Below, piece after piece: positions 53,480-62,584 of a stretch of 64,000 nucleotides of DNA. Both the position numbers and the translations under genes were made by a program. Origin of the DNA: Streptomyces sp. V3I8 (GTDB taxonomy: Bacteria; Actinomycetota; Actinomycetes; Streptomycetales; Streptomycetaceae); the NCBI RefSeq assembly GCF_030817535.1, contig NZ_JAUSZL010000002.1:5952001-6016000 (forward strand), given 5' to 3'. The notes below the pieces were generated by a model. That model did not search any database. It was not told the origin of the DNA and saw only the letters and a program-made list of their open reading frames with translations. Each line of letters starts with the position of its first letter. The stretch's first letter is position 1.

Positions 53480-53555
53480 CCCGTAAGGGGCGCGGGGCAG
53501 TTGCATCTGCGGCTCGGCCGCGGGGCGCGACCAGCCCCCACCGCCCCGTACCCGC
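53480..53555. repeat. G+C-rich intergenic repeat, copy 7
   Basis: Degenerate forward core CCGTAAGGGGCGCGGGGCAG near 53481 and a second core GCGGGGCGCGACCAGCCCCC near 53520. Directly before the fabF terminator hairpin. Confidence 0.65.
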
Positions 53556-53568
53556 CCACCCGCACACG

Positions 53569-53607
53569 CAAGTGGCCCGGTACCTCGAAGAGGTACCGGG
53601 CCACTTG
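53569..53607. terminator. Bidirectional terminator hairpin between DUF3145 and fabF
   Basis: Perfect 18-base arms CAAGTGGCCCGGTACCTC (53569-53586) and its complement (53590-53607) with a GAA loop, six bases past the fabF stop. No T-run on either strand; G+C-rich hairpins of this kind end transcription in Streptomyces. Confidence 0.8.
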
Positions 53608-53613
53608 CTCACA

Positions 53614-54906
53614 TCAGACCGTACGGAACGCCAGCACCACGTTGTGCCCACCGAACCCGAACGAGTCGTTGAGCGCGGCGATCCGCCCCTCGACGGGCAG
53701 CTTCCGCGCCTCCCCGCGCACGATGTCCGCGGTCGCCTCGGCCTCGGGGTCGAGGTTGTCGACGTTGATGGTCGGGGGCGCGATCCGGTTGTACAGCGCC
53801 AGCACCGTGGCCACCGACTCCACGCCACCGGCACCACCGAGCAGGTGCCCGGTCATGGACTTCGTACCGGACACGGCGAAGTGGTCGGCGTCGTCGCCGA
53901 ACACCTTCCGCAGGGCCTTCAGCTCGGCCACGTCACCGGCCGGCGTGGAGGTCGCGTGCGCGTTGACGTGCACGATCTCCGCCGGGTTCAGGTCCGTGTT
54001 GTCGAGCAGGTTCTGCAGGGCGTGGGCGATGCCCCGCCCCTCCGGCTCCGGCTGCACGATGTCGTGGCCGTCGGCGGAGATGCCCTGGCCGACCGCCTCC
54101 GCGTACACCCGGGCACCGCGTGCCGCGGCGTGCTCGGCCGACTCCAGCACGATGACGCCCGCGCCCTCGCCCAGGACGAAGCCGTCCCGGCCGATGTCGT
54201 ACGGACGCGAGGCGCCCTGCGGGTCGTCGTTGTTCTTGGACATCGCCATCATGTTGCCGAACGCGGCGATCGGCAGCGGGTGGATGGCCGCCTCCGTGCC
54301 GCCGGCGACGACGACGTCGGCGCGTCCGGTGCGGATCATCTCGATGGCGTAGCCGATGGCCTCGGCGCCCGACGCGCAGGCGGAGACCGGGGTGTGCACA
54401 CCGGCGCGGGCGCCGACGAGCAGGCCCACGTTGGCCGACGGGCCGTTCGGCATGAGCATGGGAACGGTGTGCGGGGAGACGCGGCGTACGCCCTTCTCCT
54501 TGAGCACGTCGTACTGGTCGAGCAGGGTCGTGACGCCACCGATGCCGGAGGCGATGACGGCCCCGAGCCGGTCGGGGTCGACAACCGCGCCCGGCTCGGC
54601 GGCGTCCGACGTCTCGCCGGCCCTGGCGGTGTAACCGGCGTCCGCCCAGGCCTCCTTGGCCGCGATCAGCGCGAACTGCGCCGAGCGGTCGAGGCGGCGG
54701 GCCTGCGGGCGCGGAATGACCTCGCTCGGTTCCACGGCGATCTGCGCCGCGATGCGGACCGCCTGGTCGGCGGCCCATTCCTGCTCCAGAGGGCGGACGC
54801 CGGAACGTCCGGCGACCAGGCCCTCCCAGGTTGAGGCTGCGTCGCCACCCAGCGGTGTGGTTGCGCCGATACCGGTGACGACCACGGTGCGATTGGTCGG
54901 GCTCAC
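53614..54906 (-). CDS. fabF: 3-oxoacyl-ACP synthase II (KAS II)
   Basis: 430 residues. Condenses malonyl-ACP with acyl-ACP in type II fatty-acid synthesis. Catalytic Cys in VSACASGAEAIGYAIEMI, His in VNAHATSTPAGD and His in MTGHLLGGAGGVES; Lys in SGTKSMTG. Last gene of fabD-fabH-acpP-fabF, ended by the hairpin terminator. Confidence 0.97.
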   Translation of the reverse strand: MSPTNRTVVVTGIGATTPLGGDAASTWEGLVAGRSGVRPLEQEWAADQAVRIAAQIAVEPSEVIPRPQARRLDRSAQFALIAAKEAWADAGYTARAGETSDAAEPGAVVDPDRLGAVIASGIGGVTTLLDQYDVLKEKGVRRVSPHTVPMLMPNGPSANVGLLVGARAGVHTPVSACASGAEAIGYAIEMIRTGRADVVVAGGTEAAIHPLPIAAFGNMMAMSKNNDDPQGASRPYDIGRDGFVLGEGAGVIVLESAEHAAARGARVYAEAVGQGISADGHDIVQPEPEGRGIAHALQNLLDNTDLNPAEIVHVNAHATSTPAGDVAELKALRKVFGDDADHFAVSGTKSMTGHLLGGAGGVESVATVLALYNRIAPPTINVDNLDPEAEATADIVRGEARKLPVEGRIAALNDSFGFGGHNVVLAFRTV

Positions 54907-54991
54907 GGGAATTCTTTCTCCAACGGATCCGGGGATTCAGCGGCGCCACCGCCGGGTGGCGGGGCTAGCAGCGGCCGGGGGTGAAGGTTGC

Positions 54992-55240
54992 TCAGCCCTG
55001 GTGCTTGAGGATGTACTCGGTCGCGTCGCCGACCGTCTTGAGGTTCTTGACGTCGTCGTCGGGGATCTTGACGTCGAAGCGCTCTTCGGCGGCGACGACG
55101 ACCTCGACCATGGACAGCGAGTCGACGTCGAGGTCGTCGGTGAAGGACTTCTCCAGCTGGACGTCCTCGACCGGGATGCCGGCGATCTCGTTCACGATGT
55201 CGGCAAGACCGGCGACGATCTCTTCCTGAGTGGCGGCCAT
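54992..55240 (-). CDS. acpP: Acyl carrier protein of fatty-acid synthesis
   Basis: 82 residues, acidic. Phosphopantetheine attachment at Ser41 in DLDVDSLSMVEVV. Carries growing acyl chains between FabH, FabF and partners. Placed between fabH and fabF with short gaps (71 and 85 bases). Confidence 0.97.
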   Translation of the reverse strand: MAATQEEIVAGLADIVNEIAGIPVEDVQLEKSFTDDLDVDSLSMVEVVVAAEERFDVKIPDDDVKNLKTVGDATEYILKHQG

Positions 55241-55311
55241 GTCAGGCGCTCCTTCTTGTGTTTCCAGAGGGTGTGGCGGTGCTCCCGTCCGGAACGTTCC
55301 GGACGGGGTGC

Positions 55312-56343
55312 CTAGGGGAGGGTAACGACCGTCGCGGCGTACACGAGACCCGCCCCGAAGCCGATGACGAGCGCGGTGTCGCCGCTCTTCGCCTCTCCGG
55401 TCGCCAGGAGCCGCTCCATAGCGAGCGGGATCGAGGCGGCCGAGGTGTTGCCGGTGGTGCGTACGTCACGCGCGACCGTGACGTGCTCCGGCAGCTTGAG
55501 AGTCTTCACCATCGAGTCGATGATCCGCTCGTTGGCCTGGTGGGGAATGAAGACGTCCAAGTCTTCCGCAGTGAGTCCGGCGGCTTCCAGCGCCTCCTTG
55601 GCGACCTTGGCCATCTCGAACACGGCCCAGCGGAACACCGCCTGGCCCTCCTGCGTGATCGCGGGGAACTTGACCTCACCCTTGGAGTCCAGGGGCAGCT
55701 GGGACACGTCACTGTTCCTGAACTGGTCCCAGGGCACGGTCTGCTTGATCGTGTTGGACTTGTCGCCCTCGGAGCCCCAGACCGTGGGGCCGATGTGCGG
55801 CTCCTCGGAGGGACCCACGACGACCGCGCCCGCGCCGTCACCGAACAGGAAGGCCGTCGCGCGGTCCTCCAGGTCGGTCAGGTCGGACAGCCGCTCGACA
55901 CCGATGACGAGCACGTACTGCGCCGAACCCTCGACGATCATGCCCTTGGCGAGGGTCAGCCCGTAGCCGAAGCCGGCGCAGCCCGCCGAGATGTCGAAGG
56001 CCGCGGCCTTCGCCGTGCCGAGCTTGTCGGCGATCTCGGTGGCGACGGCCGGGGTCTGGCTGAAGTGCGAGACGGTCGAGACGACGACGGCGCCGATCTG
56101 CTCGGCGCTGATGCCGGCGTCGGCGATCGCCTTGCCGGACGCCTCGATCGACATGGCGGCGACGGTCTCCTCGTCGTTCGCCCAGTGCCGGGTCTCGATG
56201 CCGGAGCGCGAGCGGATCCACTCGTCGGAGGACTCGATGCGCTCCAGGATCACCTCGTTCGGCACCACACGCACCGGGCGGTAACCGCCCACACCGAGGA
56301 TCCGCGCGTACGGGGCGCCCTTGCGGGCCTTGATCTTCGACAT
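55312..56343 (-). CDS. fabH: 3-oxoacyl-ACP synthase III (KAS III)
   Basis: 343 residues. Starts chains from acyl-CoA (branched primers in Streptomyces) and malonyl-ACP. Cys in DISAGCAGFGYGL, His in IPHQANERIID, Asn in VRTTGNTSAASIPLAM. Twenty-two bases downstream of fabD. Confidence 0.97.
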   Translation of the reverse strand: MSKIKARKGAPYARILGVGGYRPVRVVPNEVILERIESSDEWIRSRSGIETRHWANDEETVAAMSIEASGKAIADAGISAEQIGAVVVSTVSHFSQTPAVATEIADKLGTAKAAAFDISAGCAGFGYGLTLAKGMIVEGSAQYVLVIGVERLSDLTDLEDRATAFLFGDGAGAVVVGPSEEPHIGPTVWGSEGDKSNTIKQTVPWDQFRNSDVSQLPLDSKGEVKFPAITQEGQAVFRWAVFEMAKVAKEALEAAGLTAEDLDVFIPHQANERIIDSMVKTLKLPEHVTVARDVRTTGNTSAASIPLAMERLLATGEAKSGDTALVIGFGAGLVYAATVVTLP

Positions 56344-56365
56344 GCTCTGTCGGCTCCTTACGCGC

Positions 56366-57283
56366 TCAGGCCGAGGCGTGCTCGGCGATGAGCTCGCGAG
56401 CCGCTTCGAGGTCGTCGGGTGTCTTGAGCGCCAGCGTCCGCACGCCGGGCAGCGCGCGCTTGGCGAGACCGGTCAGCGTGCCGCCGGGGCACACCTCGAG
56501 CAGCGCGGTCACGCCGAGCTCCTCGAAGGTCTCCATGCACAGGTCCCAGCGGACCGGGTTGGCGACCTGGCCGACCAGGCGGGCGACGACCTCGGCGCCC
56601 GTGGCGACGGTCCGGCCGTCCTTGTTCGAGACGTACGTGATCGTCGGGTCGGCCGGCGAGAACTCCGCCGCGGCCTGCTCCAGGACATCGACGGCCGGAG
56701 CCATGTGCCGGGTGTGGAACGCGCCCGCGACCTTGAGGGCCACCACCCGGCGTACGCCTTCGGGCTTGTCCGCGTCCAGGGCGGCGAGCTCCTCCAGCGT
56801 GCCGGCGGCCACGATCTGGCCCGCGCCGTTCACGTTGGCCGGGGTCAGGCCGAGCTTCTCCAGGTGCGGAATCGTCACGGCGGGGTCGCCGCCGAGCAGC
56901 GCGGCCATGCCGGTCCGGGTGACGGCGGCGGCCTCGGCCATCGCCAGACCCCGCTTGCGCACGAGTGTCAGCGCGGCCGTCTCGTCCAGGACGCCCGCGA
57001 GGGCGGCGGCCGTGATCTCGCCGACGCTGTGTCCCGCGACGGCACCGGGTGCCACGGCGCCGAGCGCCGAGGCGGACAGCAGACCGGCGGCGACCAGCAG
57101 CGGCTGGGCGACGGCGGTGTCCCGGATCGCGTCCGCGTCGCCTTGCGTTCCGAAGTGGGCAAGGTCGAGCCCGATGGCGTCCGACCACGCGGCGACGCGG
57201 TCGGCGGCGCCGGGGAGGTCGAGCCAAGGAGTCAGGAAGCCGGGCGTCTGGGCACCCTGGCCGGGAGCGACGAGTACGAGCAC
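56366..57283 (-). CDS. fabD: Malonyl-CoA:ACP transacylase
   Basis: 305 residues from the GTG at 57281-57283, giving the usual N-terminus LVLVAPGQGAQTPGFL; a GTG six bases earlier is an alternative. Nucleophile Ser in VAGHSVGEITAAAL, His in AGAFHTRHMAP. First gene of the fab operon. Confidence 0.95.
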   Translation of the reverse strand: MLVLVAPGQGAQTPGFLTPWLDLPGAADRVAAWSDAIGLDLAHFGTQGDADAIRDTAVAQPLLVAAGLLSASALGAVAPGAVAGHSVGEITAAALAGVLDETAALTLVRKRGLAMAEAAAVTRTGMAALLGGDPAVTIPHLEKLGLTPANVNGAGQIVAAGTLEELAALDADKPEGVRRVVALKVAGAFHTRHMAPAVDVLEQAAAEFSPADPTITYVSNKDGRTVATGAEVVARLVGQVANPVRWDLCMETFEELGVTALLEVCPGGTLTGLAKRALPGVRTLALKTPDDLEAARELIAEHASA

Positions 57284-57344
57284 TCTCACACTCTCTCTTG
57301 AGGACGGGCACGGCCGCCCGTGGGGACAGGGACGAAGAACACGA

Positions 57345-57364
57345 GGGGGAATTGTAGGTCCCCC
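57345..57364 (-). promoter_or_regulatory. fabD promoter with candidate FasR operator
   Basis: GGGGGA (57345-57350) and TCCCCC (57359-57364) are complementary arms enclosing, on the minus strand, the -10 box TACAAT (57351-57356). No consensus -35 lies 17 bases further up, as expected of an activator-dependent promoter. In S. coelicolor FasR activates the fabD operon from this gap; the site match is my inference. Confidence 0.55.
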
Positions 57365-57372
57365 ACAAAAGC

Positions 57373-58596
57373 CTAGAGCTGGGGATCTCCATCGGCCAGA
57401 CGCCCCAGGATGAGCGCGATCCGCAGCGTGAACGCCGAACGTACGTCGGAGGGTGACCATCCGGTGACGTCAGTCACACGTCGAAGCCGGTAGCGCACGG
57501 TGTTGGGATGGACGAAGAGCATGCGGGCGGCTCCTTCGAGACTGCTCGCCTGTTCGAGATAGACGCTCAGCGTCTCCAGGAGCGCGGAACCGGCCTCCTC
57601 CAACGGTCTGTAGATCTCCTCCACCAGCTGGTCGCGCGCCGCCGGGTCACCGGCGATCGAGCGCTCCGGCAGGAGATCGTCCGCCAGTACCGGCCGCGGG
57701 GCGTCCTGCCAGGCGAAGCACGCCTTCAGCCCGGCGGCGGCGGCCTGCGCGGAGCGGGTCGCGGCGAGCAGGTCCGGGACCACCGGGCCGGCCACCACGG
57801 CCCCCGCCGCGTACGGCCCGATCAGGGACTTGGCGACAGCGAGCGGGTTGTCGCTGCCGCCCGCGATGACGACGAGGCGGTCACCGAGGACGCCGGTGAG
57901 CACCTGCAGCTTGGCGTGCCGGGCGGCCCGCCGGATGGCCTCGACGGTCAGCTCGCTGTCACCGTCGGGTGCCGTGCCCAGCACCACGCACACGTGCTCG
58001 GGCGAGTTCCAGCCGAGGGCCGCGGCGCGGGACACGGCCCCCTCGTCCGCCTCGCCGGAGAGCACCGCGTTCACCACCAGGGACTCCAGCCGGGCGTCCC
58101 AGGCACCGCGCGCCTCGGCGGCCTGCGCGTACACCTGGGCGGTGGCGAAGGCGATCTCCCGGGCGTACACGAGCAGCGCCTCGCGCAGCACGTTCTCGTC
58201 GCCCGGGGCCGCGACCTCGTCGATCGCGGACTCCATCACCTCGATCGTCGTGCGCACCATCTCCACGGTCTGCCGCAGGGTGATCGCCCTGGTCAGCTCG
58301 CGGGGGGCGGTGCCGAAGACGTCCGTGGAGATCGCCTGGGGAGCGTCCGGATGCCGGAACCACTCGGTGAACGCGGCGATACCGGCCTGTGCGACGAGGC
58401 CGATCCACGACCGGTTCTCCGGTGGCATCGCCCGGTACCAGGGCAGTGTCTCGTCCATGCGTGCGATGGCCTGGGCGGCGAGACTGCCGGACGACTTCTC
58501 CAGCCGCTTCAGGGTCGCGGTGTGCGCCTGGGCGGCGCGCGCGGCGCGTTCGGTGTTGCTGGGTTCGGGTTCGGGCACGGAACAAGACTGCCTCAT
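57373..58596 (-). CDS. fasR: FasR, PucR-type activator of fatty-acid synthesis genes
   Basis: 407 residues. Central GGDEF-like/CdaR-type region, then the C-terminal PucR HTH (SLEGAARMLFVHPNTVRYRL, RRVTDVTG). Immediately upstream of fabD in the same direction, the place of S. coelicolor fasR (SCO2386), whose product activates fabDHPF. Confidence 0.92.
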   Translation of the reverse strand: MRQSCSVPEPEPSNTERAARAAQAHTATLKRLEKSSGSLAAQAIARMDETLPWYRAMPPENRSWIGLVAQAGIAAFTEWFRHPDAPQAISTDVFGTAPRELTRAITLRQTVEMVRTTIEVMESAIDEVAAPGDENVLREALLVYAREIAFATAQVYAQAAEARGAWDARLESLVVNAVLSGEADEGAVSRAAALGWNSPEHVCVVLGTAPDGDSELTVEAIRRAARHAKLQVLTGVLGDRLVVIAGGSDNPLAVAKSLIGPYAAGAVVAGPVVPDLLAATRSAQAAAAGLKACFAWQDAPRPVLADDLLPERSIAGDPAARDQLVEEIYRPLEEAGSALLETLSVYLEQASSLEGAARMLFVHPNTVRYRLRRVTDVTGWSPSDVRSAFTLRIALILGRLADGDPQL

Positions 58597-58661
58597 CAGG
58601 GGCGGGAGATGCGGCGGAGGGTCGCAGGTGGCACGCTCGGCAGGTCTACCGTGGGGGCGTG

Positions 58662-59318
58662 ATGGACGTACGGCGTGGTGACGAGCGCTACCGCGGAGGC
58701 GATCCGGCGGCCGGGATCGAGTCCCTCCACGCCTTCTCCTTCGGCCCGCACTACGACCCGGACAACCTGCGCTTCGGCGCGGTCATCGCCTGCAACGAGG
58801 AGCGGCTCGCGCCCGGCGCCGGTTTCGCCGAGCATCCGCACAGCCACACCGAGATCGTCACGTGGGTCGTCGAGGGCGAGCTGACCCACCGGGACTCCGC
58901 GGGCCACGAGTCGGTCGTGCGCCCCGGGGACGTCCAGCGCCTCAGCTCGGCGGGCGGGGTCCGCCACACCGAACGCAACGACGGCACGGCACCCCTGCAC
59001 TTCGTCCAGATGTGGCTGGCCCCGCTGGAGCCGGGCGGCGACCCCGCGTACGAGGTCGTCCACGGCATAGCCGACTCGACGCCGTACGCGGTCCCGCAGG
59101 CGGGCGCGATGCTGCACGTGCGCCGCCTGGCACCGGGGGAACGGACCGCGGTCCCGGACGCGCCCCTCCTGTACGCGCATGTCGTACACGGCGAAGTCCT
59201 GCTGGACGGCGAGAGGCTGCACACCGGCGACGCGGCACGCGTCACGGACGCGAAGGACCTGGAGGCGGTGGCCGGTTCCGAGGCGGAACTGCTGCTGTGG
59301 GAGATGACGGCCGGCTGA
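58662..59318 (+). CDS. Pirin-family cupin protein
   Basis: 218 residues. Bicupin with metal-site residues in FAEHPHSHTEIVTWVVEGEL and GDVQRLSSAGGVRHTERN. Pirins act as quercetinases or redox cofactors; role here unknown. ATG 58662; GTG 58659 directly before is an alternative. Confidence 0.9.
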   Translation: MDVRRGDERYRGGDPAAGIESLHAFSFGPHYDPDNLRFGAVIACNEERLAPGAGFAEHPHSHTEIVTWVVEGELTHRDSAGHESVVRPGDVQRLSSAGGVRHTERNDGTAPLHFVQMWLAPLEPGGDPAYEVVHGIADSTPYAVPQAGAMLHVRRLAPGERTAVPDAPLLYAHVVHGEVLLDGERLHTGDAARVTDAKDLEAVAGSEAELLLWEMTAG

Positions 59319-59466
59319 TCCGCGCCGTTCGGCCCGCCACGGACCGGCACGTCCCCGGCCGCCGCTGCGGCAGTTGCTTCCTGTTCCGGCGCGGCGGTGC
59401 ACGGGGCGTACGGGTGGAGATCTCCGAGCAGTTGCGCACGCCTGCCCGTACCGGCCGGTGGGGAAC

Positions 59467-60288
59467 TCAGCGCCCCAGTTCGGCCAGCACCGCGTCCGTG
59501 AAGGGCGGCCATGCCTCGGTCGCCCACGCGCCGAACGCCCGGTCCGTCAGGGCCACGCAGGCTGCCCCCGCGTCCGGGTCGATCCACAGGAACGTACCGG
59601 ACTGGCCGAAGTGCCCGAAGGTGCGCGAGGAGGACGAACTCCCGGTCCAGTGCGGGGACTTGGAGTCGCGGATCTCGAATCCGAGGCCCCAGTCGTTGGG
59701 GCTCCGGTGGCCGTACCCGGGCAGCACACCCTTCGTCCCCGGGTACTGCACGCTCATCATCTCCGCGACCGTCCGCGGGTCGAGCAGCCGGGGCGCCTGC
59801 ACCTCCGCGGCGAACCGCACCAGGTCGTCCACGGTCGAGACGCCGTCCTTCGCGGGCGAGCCGTCGAGGGCCGTCGACGTCATCCCGAGCGGTTCGAGGA
59901 CCGCCTGCCTGGCGTACTCCGCGAAGGGGATCTCCGTCGCCTTCGCCACATGGTCGCCCAACTGCTCGAATCCGGCGTTGGAGTACAGCCGCCGCTGCCC
60001 GGGCGGCGCCGTCACCCGGTGCTCGTCGAAGGCGAGGCCGCTCGTGTGCGCGAGCAGGTGCCGCACGGTGGACCCCTCGGGCCCGGCCGGCTCGTCCAGC
60101 TCGACGGCCCCCTCCTCGTACGCCACCAGCACGGCGTAGGCGGCGAGCGGCTTGCTGACCGAGGCCAGCGCGAAGGGCCGGCCGGCGGGTCCGTGGGTCC
60201 CGAGCACGGTCCCGTCCGCCCGTACGACGGCCGCGGCGGCGGTGGGAACGGGCCACTCTTCGATCAGGGCGAGACTCTGCAAAGACAT
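59467..60288 (-). CDS. Serine hydrolase, beta-lactamase/DD-peptidase fold
   Basis: 273 residues, no signal peptide. Nucleophile in LASVSKPLAAY (S-V-S-K), Tyr-x-Asn in RLYSNAGFEQLG, and the C-terminal triad segment FGHFGQSGTFLW. Cytoplasmic esterase-like member. ATG 60288 begins MSLQSLALIEEWPVP; no signal is added by starting earlier. Confidence 0.87.
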   Translation of the reverse strand: MSLQSLALIEEWPVPTAAAAVVRADGTVLGTHGPAGRPFALASVSKPLAAYAVLVAYEEGAVELDEPAGPEGSTVRHLLAHTSGLAFDEHRVTAPPGQRRLYSNAGFEQLGDHVAKATEIPFAEYARQAVLEPLGMTSTALDGSPAKDGVSTVDDLVRFAAEVQAPRLLDPRTVAEMMSVQYPGTKGVLPGYGHRSPNDWGLGFEIRDSKSPHWTGSSSSSRTFGHFGQSGTFLWIDPDAGAACVALTDRAFGAWATEAWPPFTDAVLAELGR

Positions 60289-60302
60289 GAGCCAGAGCCT
60301 AC

Positions 60303-60345
60303 GGGCCCCTTCAGGGGCGCGGGGAACCGCGCGACCAGCCCCCAC
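60303..60345. repeat. G+C-rich intergenic repeat, copy 8
   Basis: Forward core TTCAGGGGCGCGGGGAACCG (60310-60329) followed by GCGACCAGCCCCCAC. Between two genes of the same direction. Confidence 0.75.
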
Positions 60346-60370
60346 GTACCCGCACCTGCCCACGCACCGC

Positions 60371-60841
60371 TCAGAATTTCAGCCGCATCAACGGATCCGG
60401 CGTCCGGACGAACCCCATCGACTCGTACAGCGGCGCGGCCTCCGCCGAGGCGGTCAGGTCGATCTGCCCGGCCCCCTCCTCCCGGAACCACTCCACCAGC
60501 GCCTCCATGCAGGCCCGCGCGTACCCCCGCCGCCGTACCCCGGGGTCGGTCGCGACACTGAACACGTATCCGATCCGCCCGTGCGGATTCCGGGGCCGGC
60601 CGATCCGGTACTCCAGGGTCCCCGCCACGAGCGCCCCCAGCGCCCCCGCCCGCTCCGGGTGATCGACGACGAACGCCGCGAAACCCCCGTGGGGGTCGGC
60701 CAGCCGGCCCCGTACCGTGGCCAGGGACTCGGCGTGCCAGCCGGTGGACGTGTCCGCCCCGGGCATCGAGTCGATCAGCACCTGACGCAGTCGGAGCAGT
60801 TCGGCGGCGTCCTCGGGCACAGCGCGGCGTACGAGACTCAT
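60371..60841 (-). CDS. GNAT-family N-acetyltransferase
   Basis: 156 residues. Acetyl-CoA pyrophosphate loop in VRRRGYARACMEAL, preceded by IGYVFSVATDPG; the terminal segment AAPLYESMGFVRTPDPLMRL is typical. Start chosen as ATG 60841 (MSLVRRAVPEDA). Substrate unknown. Confidence 0.88.
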   Translation of the reverse strand: MSLVRRAVPEDAAELLRLRQVLIDSMPGADTSTGWHAESLATVRGRLADPHGGFAAFVVDHPERAGALGALVAGTLEYRIGRPRNPHGRIGYVFSVATDPGVRRRGYARACMEALVEWFREEGAGQIDLTASAEAAPLYESMGFVRTPDPLMRLKF

Positions 60842-60913
60842 GATCGGCACGCTAGTCAGCGCGGCGCCCCGTGTCGCCGGAATTTCGGTCGCCGGGATTT
60901 CATCGGGATCCGC

Positions 60914-60944
60914 TTGCCTGGAGTGCACTCCAGGGTTTTAGCGT
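60914..60944 (+). promoter_or_regulatory. MerR-type promoter with 19-base spacer and perfect palindrome
   Basis: TTGCCT (60914-60919), 19-base spacer, TAGCGT (60939-60944). The palindrome CTGGAGTGCACTCCAG (60918-60933) fills the spacer. This is the classical layout of MerR-activated promoters. Predicted transcription start coincides with the ATG at 60952, so the mRNA may be leaderless. Confidence 0.8.
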
Positions 60945-60951
60945 GGGGGCC

Positions 60952-61416
60952 ATGACGGTGATGCAGACCACGGAGTCCGGGACCGACACCTGCGCCGCCC
61001 CACCGCACGCCACAAGGCGTCCGGACGGCCGGGACCAGTACACGATCAGCGAGGTCGTCGCCTTCACCGGACTGACGGCCCACACCCTGCGCTGGTACGA
61101 GCGGATCGGGCTGATGCCGCACATCGACCGCTCGCACACCGGCCAGCGCCGCTACAGCAACCGCGACCTCGACTGGCTGGAACTGGTCGGCAAGCTGCGG
61201 CTGACCGGGATGCCGGTCGCCGACATGGTGCGGTACGCGGAGATGGTGCGGGCGGGCGACGACACGTACACCGACCGCTTCGAGCTCCTGGAAGCGACGC
61301 GGCGGGATGTGCGGGCGCGGATCGCCGAGCTCCAGGACACCCTCGCCGTGCTCGACCGGAAGATCAGTTTCTATGCGGACGCCGGGCGGGCCCTGGCGTC
61401 GGAGGGGTCCCGATGA
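60952..61416 (+). CDS. MerR-family regulator
   Basis: 154 residues. N-terminal winged HTH (YTISEVVAFTGLTAHTLRWY, ERIGLMPHIDRS) and a C-terminal coiled coil. No Cys metal-site pattern, so an organic or redox signal is more likely than a metal. Overlaps the aldo/keto reductase gene by ATGA. Very probably autoactivates from the promoter at 60914-60944. Confidence 0.92.
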   Translation: MTVMQTTESGTDTCAAPPHATRRPDGRDQYTISEVVAFTGLTAHTLRWYERIGLMPHIDRSHTGQRRYSNRDLDWLELVGKLRLTGMPVADMVRYAEMVRAGDDTYTDRFELLEATRRDVRARIAELQDTLAVLDRKISFYADAGRALASEGSR

Positions 61417-62429
61417 CGGACAGCAGGATCGCGACGGCACGGCTCGGCACGGACGGCCCCGAGGTCGGGGTGCAGGGCCTCGGCTGCATGGGCATGAGCT
61501 TCGCGTACGGGCCGACGGACGCCGGCGAGGCGCGGGCCACGCTGGAGCGCGCGCTGGAACTGGGCGTCACGCTGTACGACACCGCCGACGCCTACGGACA
61601 GGGGGAGAACGAGCGGTTCCTGGCGCCGTTCTTCGCGGCGCACCGGGACGAGGTGGTCGTCGCGACGAAGTTCGCCATGACGATCCCGCCGGACGAGCCG
61701 ACCCGGCGGATCATCCGCAACGACGGCCCGTACATCCGGCAGGCGGTCGAGGCGAGCCTCGAGCGCCTGGACGTCGACGTGATCGACCTCTACTACATGC
61801 ACCGCCGTGACGTGAACGTCCCCATCGAGGAGACCGTCGGCACGATGGCCGAGCTGGTCCGCGAGGGCAAGGTCAAGCAGCTCGGCCTCAGTGAGGTGAC
61901 GGGCGGCGAACTGCGGGCCGCGCAGTCGGTGCACCCGATCGCGGCCGTCCAGTCGGAGTGGTCGCTGTTCAGCCGGGACATCGAGGCCGGTGTGGTGCCG
62001 GCGGCCCGGGAGCTGGGGGTGACCCTGGTCCCGTACTCGCCGCTCGGGCGGGGTTTCCTCACGGGGGCCTTCGCGGACGCGGACAGCGACCTCACTGCCG
62101 GTGACTTCCGCCGTCATCAGCCCCGTTACACGGGGGACAACGCGGCGGCGAACGGGGCGCTGCTGGAGCCGATCCGCGGGGTCGCCGAGGTCCACGGCGC
62201 CTCCCTGGGGCAGATCGCCCTGGCGTGGGTCCAGCAGCGGGCGGCGGTCCACGGCCTCCCGGTCGTCCCGATCCCGGGCACGCGCAGCCGCGCCCGGATC
62301 GAGGAGAACACGGCGGCGACACGCATCACCCTGACCGACGGCGACCTGGCCGTCCTGGATGCCATAGCCGCCGGGGTCGCGGGCGACCGCTACGCCGACA
62401 TGACGTTCGTCTCGGCGGGCCGGGAGTAG
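61413..62429 (+). CDS. Aldo/keto reductase
   Basis: 338 residues, (alpha/beta)8 NADPH-dependent reductase. Catalytic Tyr in TLYDTADAYGQGENERF, Lys in VVATKFAMT, His in LYYMHRRD; cofactor loop VPIPGTRSRARIEEN. Translationally coupled to merR, so it is that regulator's likely target; AKRs in such pairs reduce reactive carbonyls. Confidence 0.93.
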   Translation: MTDSRIATARLGTDGPEVGVQGLGCMGMSFAYGPTDAGEARATLERALELGVTLYDTADAYGQGENERFLAPFFAAHRDEVVVATKFAMTIPPDEPTRRIIRNDGPYIRQAVEASLERLDVDVIDLYYMHRRDVNVPIEETVGTMAELVREGKVKQLGLSEVTGGELRAAQSVHPIAAVQSEWSLFSRDIEAGVVPAARELGVTLVPYSPLGRGFLTGAFADADSDLTAGDFRRHQPRYTGDNAAANGALLEPIRGVAEVHGASLGQIALAWVQQRAAVHGLPVVPIPGTRSRARIEENTAATRITLTDGDLAVLDAIAAGVAGDRYADMTFVSAGRE

Positions 62430-62475
62430 CCCCCGGGGGCCGCTCTCGTTTGCCGGGTGCGGGCGCGTCGTGGCT

Positions 62476-62543
62476 GGTCGCGCAGTTCCCCGCGCCCCAG
62501 GACGGGGCTGCGCCCCGACAGGGGCGCGGGGAACTGCGCGACC
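62476..62543. repeat. G+C-rich intergenic repeat, copy 9: perfect 23-base hairpin
   Basis: Arms at 62476-62498 and 62521-62543 are exact complements (core CGCGCAGTTCCCCGCGCCCC) around a 22-base loop. Between convergent genes. Confidence 0.85.
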
Positions 62544-62584
62544 GGGGTCCCACCCACCTGCACCCGGCAGGTAACCTCACAGCC

